Source of the DNA: Gnetum montanum | Lineage: Eukaryota > Streptophyta > Gnetopsida > Gnetales > Gnetaceae | NCBI GenBank assembly: GCA_015680685.1 | Contig: MNCI01004353.1 | Span: 363,220-427,219 of the forward strand | DNA: 64,000 bases | Reading direction: 5' to 3' | Shown: positions 10,820 through 49,714 of the stretch, in pieces | Layout: each line of letters opens with the position of its first letter | Position numbering within the stretch: the first letter of the stretch is position 1 | Notes under the pieces: model-generated | What the model was told of the DNA's origin: nothing | Seen by the model: only the letters and a program-made list of their open reading frames with translations | The model's database searches: none | Position numbers and translations under genes: made by a program

Positions 10820-12050
10820 TTTGTAGGGTAATGAAAAATTGCCATTTTGGGCTCAAGATGGTTGACTATGTTATCACCCAACTATGTTATCCATACTTGG
10901 CAGCGGGGCGTTTGGTGGTGAGCATATTTTTGGGTTGGTGGAGCATTAATGATCTCAAGAGAGTATATAAACATGGTTTTACCATGGTAACTTCATTATT
11001 TTTTCCTTTACCGCAACATGGAGTGTAGTCTTACTATTTCCTTCTGTCATTATTGCCAGTGGAGTGCATAGTTGTAGGGAAAGATGACACACTGTAGTAC
11101 ATGTCTTCACCCAGGGTTGATGAACATCATTGAGGGGGAGAGGACACTGAGCTGCTTGTCACAGGCACACGTGGAGGAGAGGAGGGCATTGGTGTCATCC
11201 AGGTACGTTGGCTACACTCTTCCCTTCTATTTCTCACCCCCCCTTTTTAAATATTTTTTTTGAATTTTTCTTTCAAGGGTTTTAGAGCTTAGGGAGGATA
11301 GTCTTGTAGCATTGCCTATGCACCTTGCTGGGGTGGTGGCCATCACGGCCATGTGCTATCATAGCATAGCATCGTGTTAGGGAGGGTTTTTGGCTTTGTT
11401 GGTGTTCAAGCACAATTTGGGTTATGGTAGCGTGGGGAGGGGAGATACGATTTTTGCATTGTTTTCATCTCTTTGGGGTCTAAGGCCTCGTAGATCATGT
11501 TTCATAGCATGACTGCAGGGGTTACAGTTGCTATTGGTGTTTGACACGAGACACTAAGGTTCAATTAATTTCATAGGAACAACCTCGCAAACTATGCTTT
11601 TGGGGTTGCAGGCACCATCAGTGCGATTTGGGGTTTCATGGGCTGTGGCAATCGTTGCAAGGAACTTTGTCATGCATCATTTCTGCCTTCTTGTGGCTAT
11701 TGTCCACCTACCATGTGCAAGGGTTTCAACCTCGCGAGACTACACATTGGGATCTTGAGCGTCTACCTAGTGTGTTCTGCCTATGTTGGGGTTACCGTGG
11801 CTTGCACCCTAGGTGATGGTGACAAGAAAAGGGAAAGGACCATGATGGAACTTGGCTAGCATGACAGGCACAACAGGGTGGGGAGACTATGCTCTTCATG
11901 GTTGTGGCTGAGACTACGCTCTTTACACGTTGAGAGTAGTTACTAACAAGTGTTTACCAAAATGCCTATTTTTGGGACTATGCTCTCCACACTCTAGAGC
12001 ATAGTCAAGGTAGTCCAGAGTTAGCCAAAATTTTGTTAATTATGCACAAT
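10820..12050. repeat. second block of the GACTAYGCTCT degenerate repeat
   Basis: Motif copies lie near 10862, 11020, 11885, 11910, 11976 and 11996. The 11930-12050 part resembles one unit of the 95-bp repeat at 5.06-5.35 kb (motif, AGTGTTTACCAAAATG, CCTATTTTTG, motif). Short open frames at 11628-11859 match nothing I recognise. The region pairs with 4.1-5.5 kb around the Tat-like pol. Confidence 0.55.
11976..12006. repeat. perfect 11-bp inverted repeat (hairpin)
   Basis: GACTATGCTCT at 11976-11986 and AGAGCATAGTC at 11996-12006 are exact reverse complements separated by 9 bases. This is the cleanest paired example of the dispersed motif. Confidence 0.9.
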
Positions 12051-12464
12051 GTTAATCCTACAAAATGTGCTATACCCTAATGAGTGCCAAGCGTGTCGAA
12101 TGAGTTAACCAACATCTTACACTCATGGGGCCCCTTGGATGTATTGTCAAATTTGCATATTTTGTTAATTTATGTTAGTAGTATATTGTATGTATGTCAA
12201 AATTTGCATCTATGCATGTATACTAATGCTTGGCCTATTGCTTGATGATTGCAGGGTGCTACTAAAGCCCATTCGAATTGTAATTGAGCTTGTGATTATC
12301 TGCATGAGTAAACTCATCCCCAACATGCTTGTGCCAAACATGCGGGTGGATCGTTAGGCGGTGTGGTTTCAGCCAAGAGCTCTAGAGTTCTTGGAGTACA
12401 TATTGTAGTAGTTCAATGTGATCATGTGGTCACACTTGGCAGTTGAGGATACTAGTGTATCATC
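12051..12464. other. no gene recognised
   Basis: A short frame at 12172-12357 has no recognisable motif. This may be upstream sequence or an earlier exon of the decayed frame that starts near 12465. Confidence 0.35.
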
Positions 12465-15400
12465 AAGACGTTGTTGCCTAGGGTGAATCAGAACATTCTA
12501 AAGTTTGTCTTAGATGAGCTAGCTAGCAACATTGATGGGGTAGGAGGCTTAGGCAGAGGTCCCAAGAGTGCTCGTCAGTTATCCCAAGTGTGGCACATGA
12601 TGGGGCTTTCTTGTTATAACAAGAGCAACACCCTTTTTGTTGTGCAGCGGTTGCACACTCTATTCCAGAATCCACTTAGAACCATCTACTGCATTAGAGG
12701 GTAAGTGCTTCTATGGCTCTTGTAGTGTTTTATACCACTTGCTCATGTTAAATTGCTAATGGTTCTATGGTTGATGCTAGGTTCAAAGTTGATGAAGATG
12801 GCCTACATGATAATTCAGATGCTCTAGCCTCAACCCGGACTGCCTTAGAGGTATTCTCATCTAGCACAAATGTTCGAGTAGTCGTGATTGAGTAGTTAGG
12901 GTGTGATCTTAAGGCCTACATCACTTGCTACTTAAAGGTGTACAAGTGATGCAGGACCCACAAATGGTTAGATGAAGAGTGGGCTACTAGTGAGATTAAC
13001 ACCGAGGAGGTGTCTGCAACACCACCCCCATCTCACACTTTGTTTGTGATGCGTATATACGTTTTCCAGTCATGTGCTTGTGTATACACCATTTAGTTTG
13101 TCTTACTTGCATGATGAAGTGCTAACGTTGTTTTGCTTTGTGTTGCAGTGGTGGTTGCCTTAGCCGAGGTGACAGTGGTTACCATGGGTCACACAGAGGC
13201 CATCGTCATCATGAAATATGGGGATGTAGAGGGTGCACAACAATGGCTATGCCACAAAGTGCCAGGTGCATTGATAGCTTGGCTCATGCATGTTGGGTTA
13301 ATGGGCCTATCTCGATGGCTAAAATGGTTACCATCATTGACTCCTTTAGTAGTGATGTTAGATAGTTCATCACTCGGGTGCATGGCATGATAGTAGCACT
13401 GCACCTTAATGAGGCCTTCTTCGCTGATCTCTTTGGCATCCCTACTAACGCTTGATGATTGTCGATAAGGCTAGCAGGAAGGTGGACTGCAGAGAGGAGA
13501 TTGAGAACTGATTAGGGGCCACTCAATCTCACAAAGGCATATCAATCAAAGATGTGTAGATGCTTGGGGTGCAAGAGCTCTACCCTCTGTTCTGTGCTTA
13601 TGCTTTTCCAAAGCTGCTCTTCCAAGGCAAGATTCTAGGGGTGAAGTAGGCATGGGTGATGAAGGAGATGTTGCTAGAGGGTACAAGTTTCAACTAGGTC
13701 GAGTACATAGCCATCGGTTTGCATGCAAAGATTTCTAGGTTGTGGTTCAACCTCCATGTGAGGTCCCACTTCACGTTCTTCATAGGATACCTGCAAAGGT
13801 TTGCAAAGGTTTTGATTGTGTAGGATGATGGATGATGAGTGGTGTAGGATTGTGAGTAGTTATCCAGGCCATGGATTAAACACATGTTTTCGACCACATA
13901 CGCACAAGGCCCCTAAGAGGGAATCGATGAGCCATTGTCGGTAACAACCAAGGTTCCTGTGGGGCTATCATACTATTCATGTGATAGTGCAAGTGAGGGT
14001 TCTCTAATTAGCATCGAGGACTTACATGAGATGGATCGATATATAGCAAAGATGGTGGGGTTGTCTAAGGCCAAGATCAATAGGTCGTGACCTTGAGAGA
14101 AGGCTAACCCCAAGGTCAACAAGTTGAGCAGCAAGAAGATTCACATCAAGTTACGAGATTTGTGTGAGGATGTTGCAGGTTAGTATGCATAGATGGTAGA
14201 TGCTTTAATTGTATTTATGCATGTATATTATGTTTTTATGTTGTTTTTCATGCTATTTTGTTGATTAGTTAATGGTACTATGCTCTGTGTTAGTTGCAGA
14301 AAAAGAAGAGAGGGCTATGAAAGCAGCAACCAAAGTGGTAGCGGAGGAAGCCCCTCCTCAGGCTAAGGAGGAGGTAGCTCATGGAGATGAGCTCCATGAG
14401 GTGGTAGAGACCCTCTAGCAATTGGAAGAAGAGGGGTTACTCCACCTTGACGAGGGTGACTTTGATAGTTTGTTTGATGCTACACAACTAGGTGAGCCCC
14501 CTACACTCATGCCTAAGGGCTTACTAGGTAACCTACTTTTATTGTCACTTGTCTACCCTTGTTTACTCTGGCTGGCCCATTGAGCTATATTAGGCCATGT
14601 GCTAATTGCATCGTTGTATTATAGTATCAAATGTTCCAACCAGCAGTCCTACGCCAACCTGCCACATGAAGCCATGGGTAGAGATGCTAGATAAATTTGC
14701 TTTTATGGAAGGCATTGTTGAGGATATGCTGGACCGCTTGTGACAAACGAACCTAGAGGTAGGTACATGTGTAGTGCTATTGTACTTTGTGCTATTCTAT
14801 TTAGTGCTTAAATGCTTGATTTTTGGCTAAGGTTGCTCAGTTGTTGTATGCCTATAAGTCCTAAGTTGTGATGGGATCCGAGCAAGGTAATGAAGGTAGG
14901 TGCTCTACCTAACCTTCCCCCTAAGGTTGATTAGGTGTCTCATCATATGTACAAGACATCTAACAAGTGCTCGCTTTTCTATGCCAAGTCTTTTTGGGTT
15001 TGCAAGTGCTCGAATGAGCTCTTGTGGAAATGCATACATGAACTGTAGGAGAAGGTGGCCAGCCAGGATGAGAAAATCAAGGATCTTCAATCTAGATATG
15101 ACTTCATAGCGGCTAGATCATAGGGAGATAGCACTTGACGCACCTTTGAGATTGAGTATGCTCGGTATTAGAGCACACTCAGAGGTAAGAATGAGGCAAT
15201 GTGAGAGTTGGTAGAGCAGCAACTTCAGATGGACTTGCTTATTCAAAAAAACCATGACTGAAAGAATTACAGCACAAAGGTTTATAGGTGGGGGTAGACG
15301 TAGAAAGATCATAAGCATCAATACAAGAGGGAGTGCAACGTGTACTTGCAATGGTACAAGGAAGATTCTACTGAACGCTATTGCCTCGAGATGTTTCTTG

Positions 15401-15875
15401 AGGCAACCTACGAGAAGTAGATGTATGACATGTTCATGCAACGTATGATCGTGAATGACTCTCCCTTGAGGTAGATCATCACCCCCTTCGGAGAGGCCTC
15501 TTTTATTGCATTTTCTATGGAGCCACTCGCATGGACTGTTGTGGACAAAGGCAAGACCCTTGTGGGTATTGACTTTGGCCAAGAAGACTAGACAAAACTT
15601 TTCAAAGTTGAGATCCTCCATTGCTTAGAGGTTGGCTTTGGAAAGTTACCTCTAGAGGTCATTGATGTGGGACCTTCTTAGGTTAGTTTTTTGCTACATT
15701 AGTTTATATTTTTTATGCTTTTTGTATTTTTGAATTAGCTTGCTACATGTAATGTATTGCTTACTAATTGCGTATATTTGTTTTTAAATTGTGGTAGGTG
15801 CAAGACGATGTTGAAGGCCCCAATGACTTGGTAGAGGAAACAAAACCTCCACCTCCACCTAGTGCTACTGGTTAA
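12465..15875 (+). pseudogene. decayed intron-containing frame, unrecognised family
   Basis: A chain of coding-like blocks separated by intron-like gaps. Block 1 (about 12465-12702) includes ILKFVLDELASNIDGVGG and ends at a GTAAGT donor. Block 2 (12781 to about 13060) contains CDLKAYITCYLKVYK and ends in a Pro-rich stretch. Block 3 (about 13148-13820) contains FFADLFGIPTNA and, after a frameshift, SRLWFNLHVRSHFTFFIGYL. Block 4 (14299-14492) is Glu/Ala-rich. Block 5 covers about 14625-14758. Block 6 (about 14935-15680) is coiled-coil-like then globular with KTLVGIDFGQED. Block 7 (15799-15875) ends PPPPPSATG then stop. Block 6 holds at least a dozen in-frame stops, mostly TAG, without frameshift. 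I do not recognise the family. It may be the additional antisense ORF known in some Tat-lineage retrotransposons, since Tat-like pol lies antisense next door, or a transposon-captured plant gene. Confidence 0.5.
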
Positions 15876-17727
15876 GCATGATTGAATATACCTTCCATGG
15901 GAGGCGGGTTTTTGCTATATTTTGCTATGTAATGCTACTCATGCTACCCCCACAACTAAGAGCTTACCTCTGGTAACTACAGGATTGAAGAATGGAGTGA
16001 TTCAAATAAACAGTGTGAGAGTTATAGGTTCAGGAAGGTTCTAGGCTCTAAAAATTGCAAAAACTCCTTGGGCATTATGGATCAAATGTAAAAAATTCAA
16101 AGTGTTCGGTGGTATTTATACTATTTTTGCATTGCATTAATGGGGCCTCATCAACACAATCAGCTGTGTCAATGGGGCCTCATCGATGCAGCTATTGACC
16201 ACGATTGGCTGAGTCAAAACTTAAAAATTAGAAAGAGATTTTGAATAAAATTAAGATCAAATGAAGTGCCAAACAACCATGAACATGATAAAAATGTGAG
16301 AAGGGAATGTTGAAGTCCCAAAAATTAAGAAAATTAAGAAAAAAAAAAAGAGAGAGGATGGAGAATGAGAGTTCAAGGAGCACATAGTGGTTTGCACAAT
16401 GGAATATGGAAAAGATAGGATTGTAGCAATGTCTAAGGTAAGGGACTTAACTAACCAAACGAAGAGATATGCAAATGGATCCTCCCCATAGTAGGCACAT
16501 GCCCTTGTTGCCCTTGCATAACCCCCAACTAAGGAGTCTGTGGGCCCCATAGTTGATTAATGATCATGAAAAATTAAGGACTAACCAAAAAAATTTATTC
16601 AAGAATTTCAACACATCAGACTGAGACATAAAGCATAACATAAAAACCAGCAGTGAAGTGAGTAATTGTAGCATAGATGGATGACTAAGAAGGTAGAATC
16701 AATCCTGAATTACAATCATAAGAAGTCCCATGTGAAATATGCGTTTAAAGTGACCTAAGAAGATCCATCCGTAGTCCATACCAAACCTAACCTCTTTCAG
16801 TGACTTTGCATTACCACTCCAAGATCAATCCACCCCCTTGAAACACAAGAGTGCTTTTACAAAACAACTACTATTTCATGAAGAGAAAAAAAGAGAAGTA
16901 GGAAGTGAGAGAGAGAGGGCCTTAGTTAGAGGGAACCTTCTGGCATGGGTAACATGTCTTTCTAGTCCCATAACCAGTGCTTGTAGCTCGTTTATTTGTC
17001 TAAGGGGTGTGCTTTGAATTCCCATCATGTTATTATTATTATTATTATTATTTGTTTGCTTTTTATTTTTTATTTTTCTTGAATGGTTGGATAGGAGCCA
17101 CATCATGCAAAGACTTTATTTGACTTCTTATTAGTGATTAGAATGAAACGATAAGAAGTTCATGAAAAACACCCAAGCACTCAAGTAAGCAGAAGAGTAT
17201 TGAGAGTATTGAGTCCTCTTGAAGTCACACCCTTTACAAACCTTTGAATCTTTCCCAGTTCTAGAACTACCAAGGTCACCAATTGATTAAAAGTTTCATT
17301 AATGGAAGGGACCTCAAACTCCCAGAACAAATAAAAACCATAGAGTTTATTAGGTGGGTGGATGATGTGGACTCATTACCTATTCCATGAAAAATAAACC
17401 ATGTCATATTAATTAGACATTAGAATTCAAAAATAGAAACCAGACATCGACAATCACAACATTAAGCATAAACCATCATATTAGTAAACAGTAACAATGG
17501 CACTGTGTTCTATGGTAATAAAGTACTTTTATTAGTAGACATACAAACAAAGCAAAGTAATATATATATATAAGAAGATACACCCAAGGAGAACAAAGTC
17601 AATACAAAAAATGATGGAGATTTGATAGGCTTATAAGATGCTTGAAGTCCAAGAATTCCAAGTTTCTAGTCAAATTGAGAAATCAAATTCCACCAAATTC
17701 AAGTTTTTGGTAGAGATGGGCTTGTAG
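15876..17727. other. repeat-like AT-rich DNA, no gene recognised
   Basis: Near 16135-16200 the phrase TCAATGGGGCCTCATC resembles, in inverse orientation, the start of the LTR at 1142 (GGCCCCATTGA). A purine-rich run lies at 16340-16350. An ATT/TTA microsatellite occupies 17029-17051. The minus-strand frame 16257-16550 has no recognisable motif. Confidence 0.4.
17029..17051. repeat. (TTA)n microsatellite
   Basis: About seven uninterrupted trinucleotide units. Confidence 0.95.
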
Positions 17728-18012
17728 TGGAGACAACTTAGAAATTAGGAGACATCTATGTGAAGATGTTTGGGGGCAAGGAAAGATGTCTAGAAAAGTT
17801 GACAAACATTTCTAGTAGTCTAGAGACATCTCAGAGAAGACATATCTAGATGGGAAAAGACATCTCTAGCTAAGATGAGACATCCCTAGTGAGATGTCTC
17901 TGGGTTGGTATAGATGTCTTTGCTACAATGGAGACATCTCTATTAGGGTGAAGATGTCTTCCTGGGTTGATTGGCTTATGGGAAAGATATCTTGCAAAGG
18001 TCAAGGATGTCT
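17728..18012. repeat. cluster of GACATC/GATGTC motifs in both orientations
   Basis: I count five GACATC (17751, 17825, 17859, 17879, 17933) and five GATGTC (about 17785, 17893, 17913, 17953, 18006), plus near-matches, usually extended to GAGACATCT or AGATGTCT. Seven copies contain TGTCTC or GAGACA, the core of plant auxin response elements. The spacing is irregular (about 20-40 bp), so it is not a simple tandem array. It may be part of an old transposon's subterminal or LTR region. Confidence 0.7.
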
Positions 18013-19250
18013 CATTTGCGTAGGGAGAGACTAGGAAACAACCAAGAAAACACCAAGATGAGGAGAATAGATAGGGAAACAGTAGGTACAACTCAAGAAC
18101 AAGAATCAACAAGGAACAAGGATAAATCCAAAATTGAATCAATGAGAGAGAAACTAAAATTCACATAATTACAAGGTTGGGAAAACCTCAATATGAGAAA
18201 GATTGATTCTATATACTACATTCACAATATGATAAGGGAAAGAGAAGTTTCATAAGATCAATATACAGACCATAAATCATACTAAGCATGACAAGATCAT
18301 CATAGGGAAAAAACAAATCTAAGAAAGACATCAAGATCAATGAAAATCCTGAAAACTCCAAACTGGCCATCATAGAAAACTAAACCATATCTCTTTCTAT
18401 CTAGGTTCCAGATCGCATCCGCATAAGAAAAATAACAACAATTCTATCATTCAATTGCAAACAACTAGGTTCACGAACAACAAAACCCAATCCCCTAAAA
18501 ATTGTTGGAATGATTTTTACAAAACCCACACTTGAAATAGCATAATAATACCATCAATTATGCACACAAAAATTCATCAAAACAACATTCTAAATGTTCA
18601 AAGCAAAATCCATCAACCCACAAATAGCATTAGAATCATATAGAAAAACTAGCAATACACATCTTGCAAATGTGCATAAAAATCTATAACCATAAATGGG
18701 GAAGAAGCCAAGATAAATAACCTTTGAATTTGAACGATGAAAAACTACAAGAGGGAAAAGTAAACTACAAAGATCCAAGCAGTTTACACAACCGATCCCC
18801 AATTCACCATAATAAAAATATATTCAAACATCTTCTCATAAAAATTAAATAAAACTAATCTAACAAATACATACATAAACATATATGTATACTGGGGCTA
18901 TAACATACACTCTAGAAATATAATTAAACAAACCATAAATCACATATCATGCCATGCTCCTAACCAATCCTCATAAGATCCTACCACACTCAACAATAGG
19001 GTTAGTGCACATTTGCTAGATGGCAATAAAAATATACATATAATTAAATATTAAAAGATACATAATAACATCCATGCATCTAAGCTTTTCAAAGCTTAAC
19101 ATCATCATAAAGCCTCTAGGAAAAACCATAAAACTATATCAAACCAAAACAAGCATAGAGCACATAGGATTATAAGCATCACAAACTCTGCAAAGATCAT
19201 ACATACCCAAGATATCAAAATACAGGTTGTTGAATCAATGAACCAACCTT

Positions 19251-19262
19251 GCTTTGATACCA
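19251..19262 (-). other. possible LTR-retrotransposon primer-binding site
   Basis: The reverse strand reads TGGTATCAAAGC, one mismatch from the common plant tRNA-iMet primer-binding site. Without flanking LTR ends this is only suggestive. Confidence 0.3.
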
Positions 19263-22200
19263 CATTAGAAATTAAGGTTCATAGGATATGTGAAACCAAG
19301 TTCTTAAAGTAGAATAAAGCTAAACCAAGAAATTGTATAAACCATGATATTAATAAACAATATGAACCACATTTATGTTAATAACAAGTAGAGTAGATAA
19401 CAATAAGATAGATAGTGATAAGTATTCAAGAACTCATATTGAGACTAATAATAAAAGCATGAAAACAAACATATTATAATGATATCAAACCATCTATATA
19501 GATAGCAACCGTTCTATCACTAGGCAGTTATAGATACTAAGGGAACTAAGAACCAAAGGGTATAAAGATAGAGATCTTTAATAATACAACTATACCATGT
19601 AGAATATAGTAAAATAAGATAACTATAGAAAGATACCCAACAAATATGGTCCATATAGACACATATGAAAAATGTGATTGACATATTAACGAACTATATG
19701 CAACACCTTTTTTATCATACTACCACCAAGGATCATGTCCCATTAGAATAGTCATATCTCTTACTAAATAGTTACTAATGAGCTTGATTAGTTCTCTCAT
19801 GTAAACTATCACGATTATACATTTGGATATGAGTAGCTTATGTTGAGATTGATAATAATGCTTATTTCTTAATAGACTAATGAGATTACTAAGCAAAATT
19901 GTTGTTGGTGAACAAAATGTACCACTATTGGGATTATCAAGTGAATACATTTCAATGCTTGAAGCTAGATCATAGTCATTTTGCCGTATGATTAATGTCT
20001 GTCAGAAATATAAATAGTGAGCTAAATTACATGTAAAATTAAATAGCAAAGAAATATAAATCTATGCTAATTTAGAGTACTGTAATTAAAAAAAAAAAGT
20101 ATTGTCATTCATGAATTGTATGTAGGTAAAATCTATTGGAATACGAATTTGGACAACAAACATAATTTCATGCTATAGGCAGTCACTAACTACAAGGAAT
20201 AAAAAATAAAACTATAAGAGGTAAGCTAATTTACACACCAAATGGTGCTATAAATGTGGTATGTAAGTTGTATTTATAGGTATTTATTGCAACTACGACT
20301 TTGCATCATGGGATGCATCATCACAAGTTTTAACAATTACAACTTTATTATTCATTAATTATGAAGAAAAGAGCTAAACAATTTGGAGAGACTAGTAATT
20401 AATGATGGGTAAAGATAACCTTAAGAGTTACTTGAATATTTCCAAGCTAGGTGATGTCTTGAAAGCATCAAGATGATGCATTGTGGAAGTGTAACCTTGA
20501 AATCTTGAAAGTAGCCAAAAGGTTCTTTGTAATGTAAGTTTCATAATAAAATTTATAAGCAACTTATTAATGATGAAAGTTATGGAATCTATCAAAAATG
20601 TTAGGTAAAGATATTTTTATGGGGTTTAAGAACTTGTATGAGATGAGAAATATTTTCATAAAACAAGATTGCATTGGGTATTAATGCAGAAAATCCAAGG
20701 AGCTTACCATCAAAAAAAGAACTAATCAACGTTTTATAGAGGACATTCCATGGAAAACATATTTCAAAGAATATTAGATACACTATACATCATAAAGGAC
20801 AAGAGAGAATAAGCTTTAAAAATGTTAACAAAGAAGATTACGTGAAGAACAAGTACCCATGAGTTTTACAATTGCAAAATTAAATCAGGAATTTCTAAAA
20901 TGTGTGGTAACTATGACTTTTGCAATTATAAAAATGGAAGTCTATACTTTGGGGAAAGAAACTCCATAGTAATTAAACTATAGAACAACCAACATGATTA
21001 AATACAGATTAAGCTACAGAGAAGTCAAGAGCCTACAGTGATTGGGCATTAACCAACTACAAGAATTTATAATAATGAAACTAGTCATCATTTCACAAAG
21101 CAATGATAAATCAAAAAGGTAGTCTATAAGCTCAATGGTTGTAGAAATTCAATAATCTAAGATCTAAAAGATAAACAACATCCATTATAATTTCCAAGAC
21201 TATAGAGTTGGCCATTACTCCATGATGAGAAATGAGCTAATAGTAAGCTAAAAGCTTAATGGTCATGTATCCTAATCCCAACTACAAAATTTGTTAACAA
21301 TAGAATTGACCATCATAGTCTATGATGAATCAATTAGAGTGTAAGAACTCTATGAGAAATCTACAACATCCAAGATAGCTAGAGAGTAATAAGAGATATA
21401 AAATAAAATAGTCTTAAGAGTTATGGGATTGACTAAAAGTCACGTGATGACCTTAAAATAGTGGATGACAATGCACCATGGAAGTCTGAGCTAAAAAACC
21501 TTGAAAGACACTACTAAAAATTAGTGGAGGTTCTCTATGATATAGGTAATTATGTAAGAATGAAGCTCACACCAATTGTGAAGCACTTACAAATCCTTAA
21601 CTACTTGATAATTCGGTACTTTAAACAATTTCAATAAGTTAGTTCACAAGAGGTCTTAGGAGTTAAGAAGGTAATGGATCCTAGAACGTAAGAGAACTAT
21701 GAAGATTATACCATCAAAAAAGATGAAAAAATTAGCAATGCATGAGATAAGTCTAAGATATTGTAGTACACTAGTTTGCATGAATTTCCTACTTGCGATA
21801 CCACCAAAGAAAGGAGTAACAACCATTGAAACTATTACAAGATTCCATTGTGAATTTTCAAATCATCAATTAAGGGAGAGTCTTGGAATATGACAATCTT
21901 GATTATCAAACTCCATAACTATCATTAAGAAATTTTTGTTCCAAAGATCAAGTTTCCTAACTAATTTATGTAATTACTTTAAATTTTTAAATGTTGACTT
22001 TCTATGGAGAAGTTACAATCTTTCAAATGATGTAAAATCTCATAAGAATATAAGATGTAGTTAGTTAAGAAAAGTTAAATCTTCATTCGTGATTTGTTCA
22101 ATAGACATCACTTGATCTATAAAAAAAAAGATTATGTTCATTTATCTTCTCTATTCTTATGCAATGAGCATTCACAATAAACTTTGCCTCTAAAGTAATT

Positions 22201-22734
22201 TCACAATATTTGCATGGGTTTAATCTTGAAACTCTTGAAAACATTAACTGATATAATTTACCATATTTTAGCTTATCACATAGTTTATATCTATATAACT
22301 ATAAATTTCTGAATTTTTTATTTTTAACTTAATATATCAATGTATTCATGTTTTCTATTATGTAACATCATTTATAGAATCTCATATTTTTCAGCAGTGT
22401 TGTTGGTTATATTTACTTTGTTTTATTATTTATTTCTCACCTTAATGACTCATCATTTTCAATTATAGATTATTTTGCATATATAATGGAGGCTACAGAA
22501 AATGAAATTGATGTGAAGTTGAAAAAATGGAAATAATTGAATAAGTTTTAATTCTTTATTCTTTTGATTCTCCTTCATGCAAGAATAAAAATACAAGGAA
22601 CTTCTACTATGTCAAATAGTTTTGAAGAAAGAAGTGAGGTGATCTTATGCAAATAGTGTAAGTAATTATTCAAAGTTCAATGTTGTAGCAAACTAGTCAA
22701 TTTTTTAGTTTAAAATATTAAACCACTAAACAAT

Positions 22735-22800
22735 GACATGATAGCCTGGTGGTAAGATTTTTGACACAGTAACTTTAGGTTTCAACAAATGTTTAGTTAT
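22735..22800 (+). repeat. possible tRNA-derived SINE relic
   Basis: ATAGCCTGGTGGTAAGA resembles a tRNA-type RNA polymerase III A box, and AGGTTTCAACAAATG about 35 bases on resembles a decayed B box. No poly(A) tail or TSD was established. Confidence 0.3.
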
Positions 22801-23122
22801 GGATAAATTCCATAATATTTTCATTGAACCAATTTAGTTTCAAAAATGAGCAAACTTTTGCAGGCCAGAGCCACAGTTTAAAATCCATGCTGCACAGAAC
22901 AGGAATACATTAACAGTTGCCACACAAGGTTATGCAATTCTATGCATCATGGTGGGATTTTGAAATTCGCTTATTATGATAGGGAAGCCTCTGCAATTAC
23001 TATGCATGCAGTATTTAAACTTTGGTACCCAAATTCTAAAAAAAATATAAATTACAATTAATGGTTAAGTTTCTTCTAAAAAGCTATCATTTTTAAAATA
23101 GATTACCAGCACATTAATTTCT

Positions 23123-49229
<26,107 letters not shown>

Positions 49230-49714
49230 GTTATATTGCCTGGAAGCCTAGTAAATTTAATATCAAATGAGATTGCAACTGGCGCCCACAAATTATTTAA
49301 CTAAATAATGTGCTATTTTCCCAAGAAAAATGTTGATAACATATCTGGAAGTGAAACATAAGAAAATTAAAATGTTAAAATGCTCATCAATTTGTTTTCT
49401 CTAACATAAATTTAAATTAGGTTTCAAATATACTTATTTCTTGTTTGAAATGGTGTTTTACTTTTCACTTTGTGGCATGACTTTAATATGTTTGATTGTA
49501 GCACCCAATTGTCTCACCATGTTATTTTAAATTATATTGCAATATGATACTAGAGCTTGACTACTTATTATAGTTTTAAACTTGTTTTTAAAAGTTCAAG
49601 ACTATGGATGTGGTTTTATGAATATGAGCCATATGACTATATGTTTTTTATGGTCGTCATCGTCATCCTAGCCTTACCCCAATTACATATTTCAGCTTTA
49701 CAAATTCCTTTCTG
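49230..49714. other. upstream of exon 1, no further coding seen
   Basis: Contains the likely 3' splice site of a 5' UTR intron (about 49240-49253). The remainder is AT-rich without recognisable features. Confidence 0.45.

Larger units (their letters stand above)
18013..23122. other. AT-rich intergenic DNA downstream of the host gene
   Basis: No gene recognised. It is strongly AT-rich with scattered short frames. A minus-strand match to the plant initiator-tRNA-Met primer-binding site (TGGTATCAAAGC, about 19251-19262) suggests a decayed LTR element, but no LTR pair or pol frame was found. The 3' UTR of the host gene must start at 23122 and run leftwards. AATAAA-like signals on the minus strand occur near 22555 and 22430, but I cannot choose the poly(A) site. 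Confidence 0.45.

Noticed and set aside
15118-15621. 167-residue minus-strand open frame
   Set aside because: The plus strand there reads as a coherent decayed exon; lack of stops on the minus strand follows from its TAG-type decay, and the minus frame has no motif.
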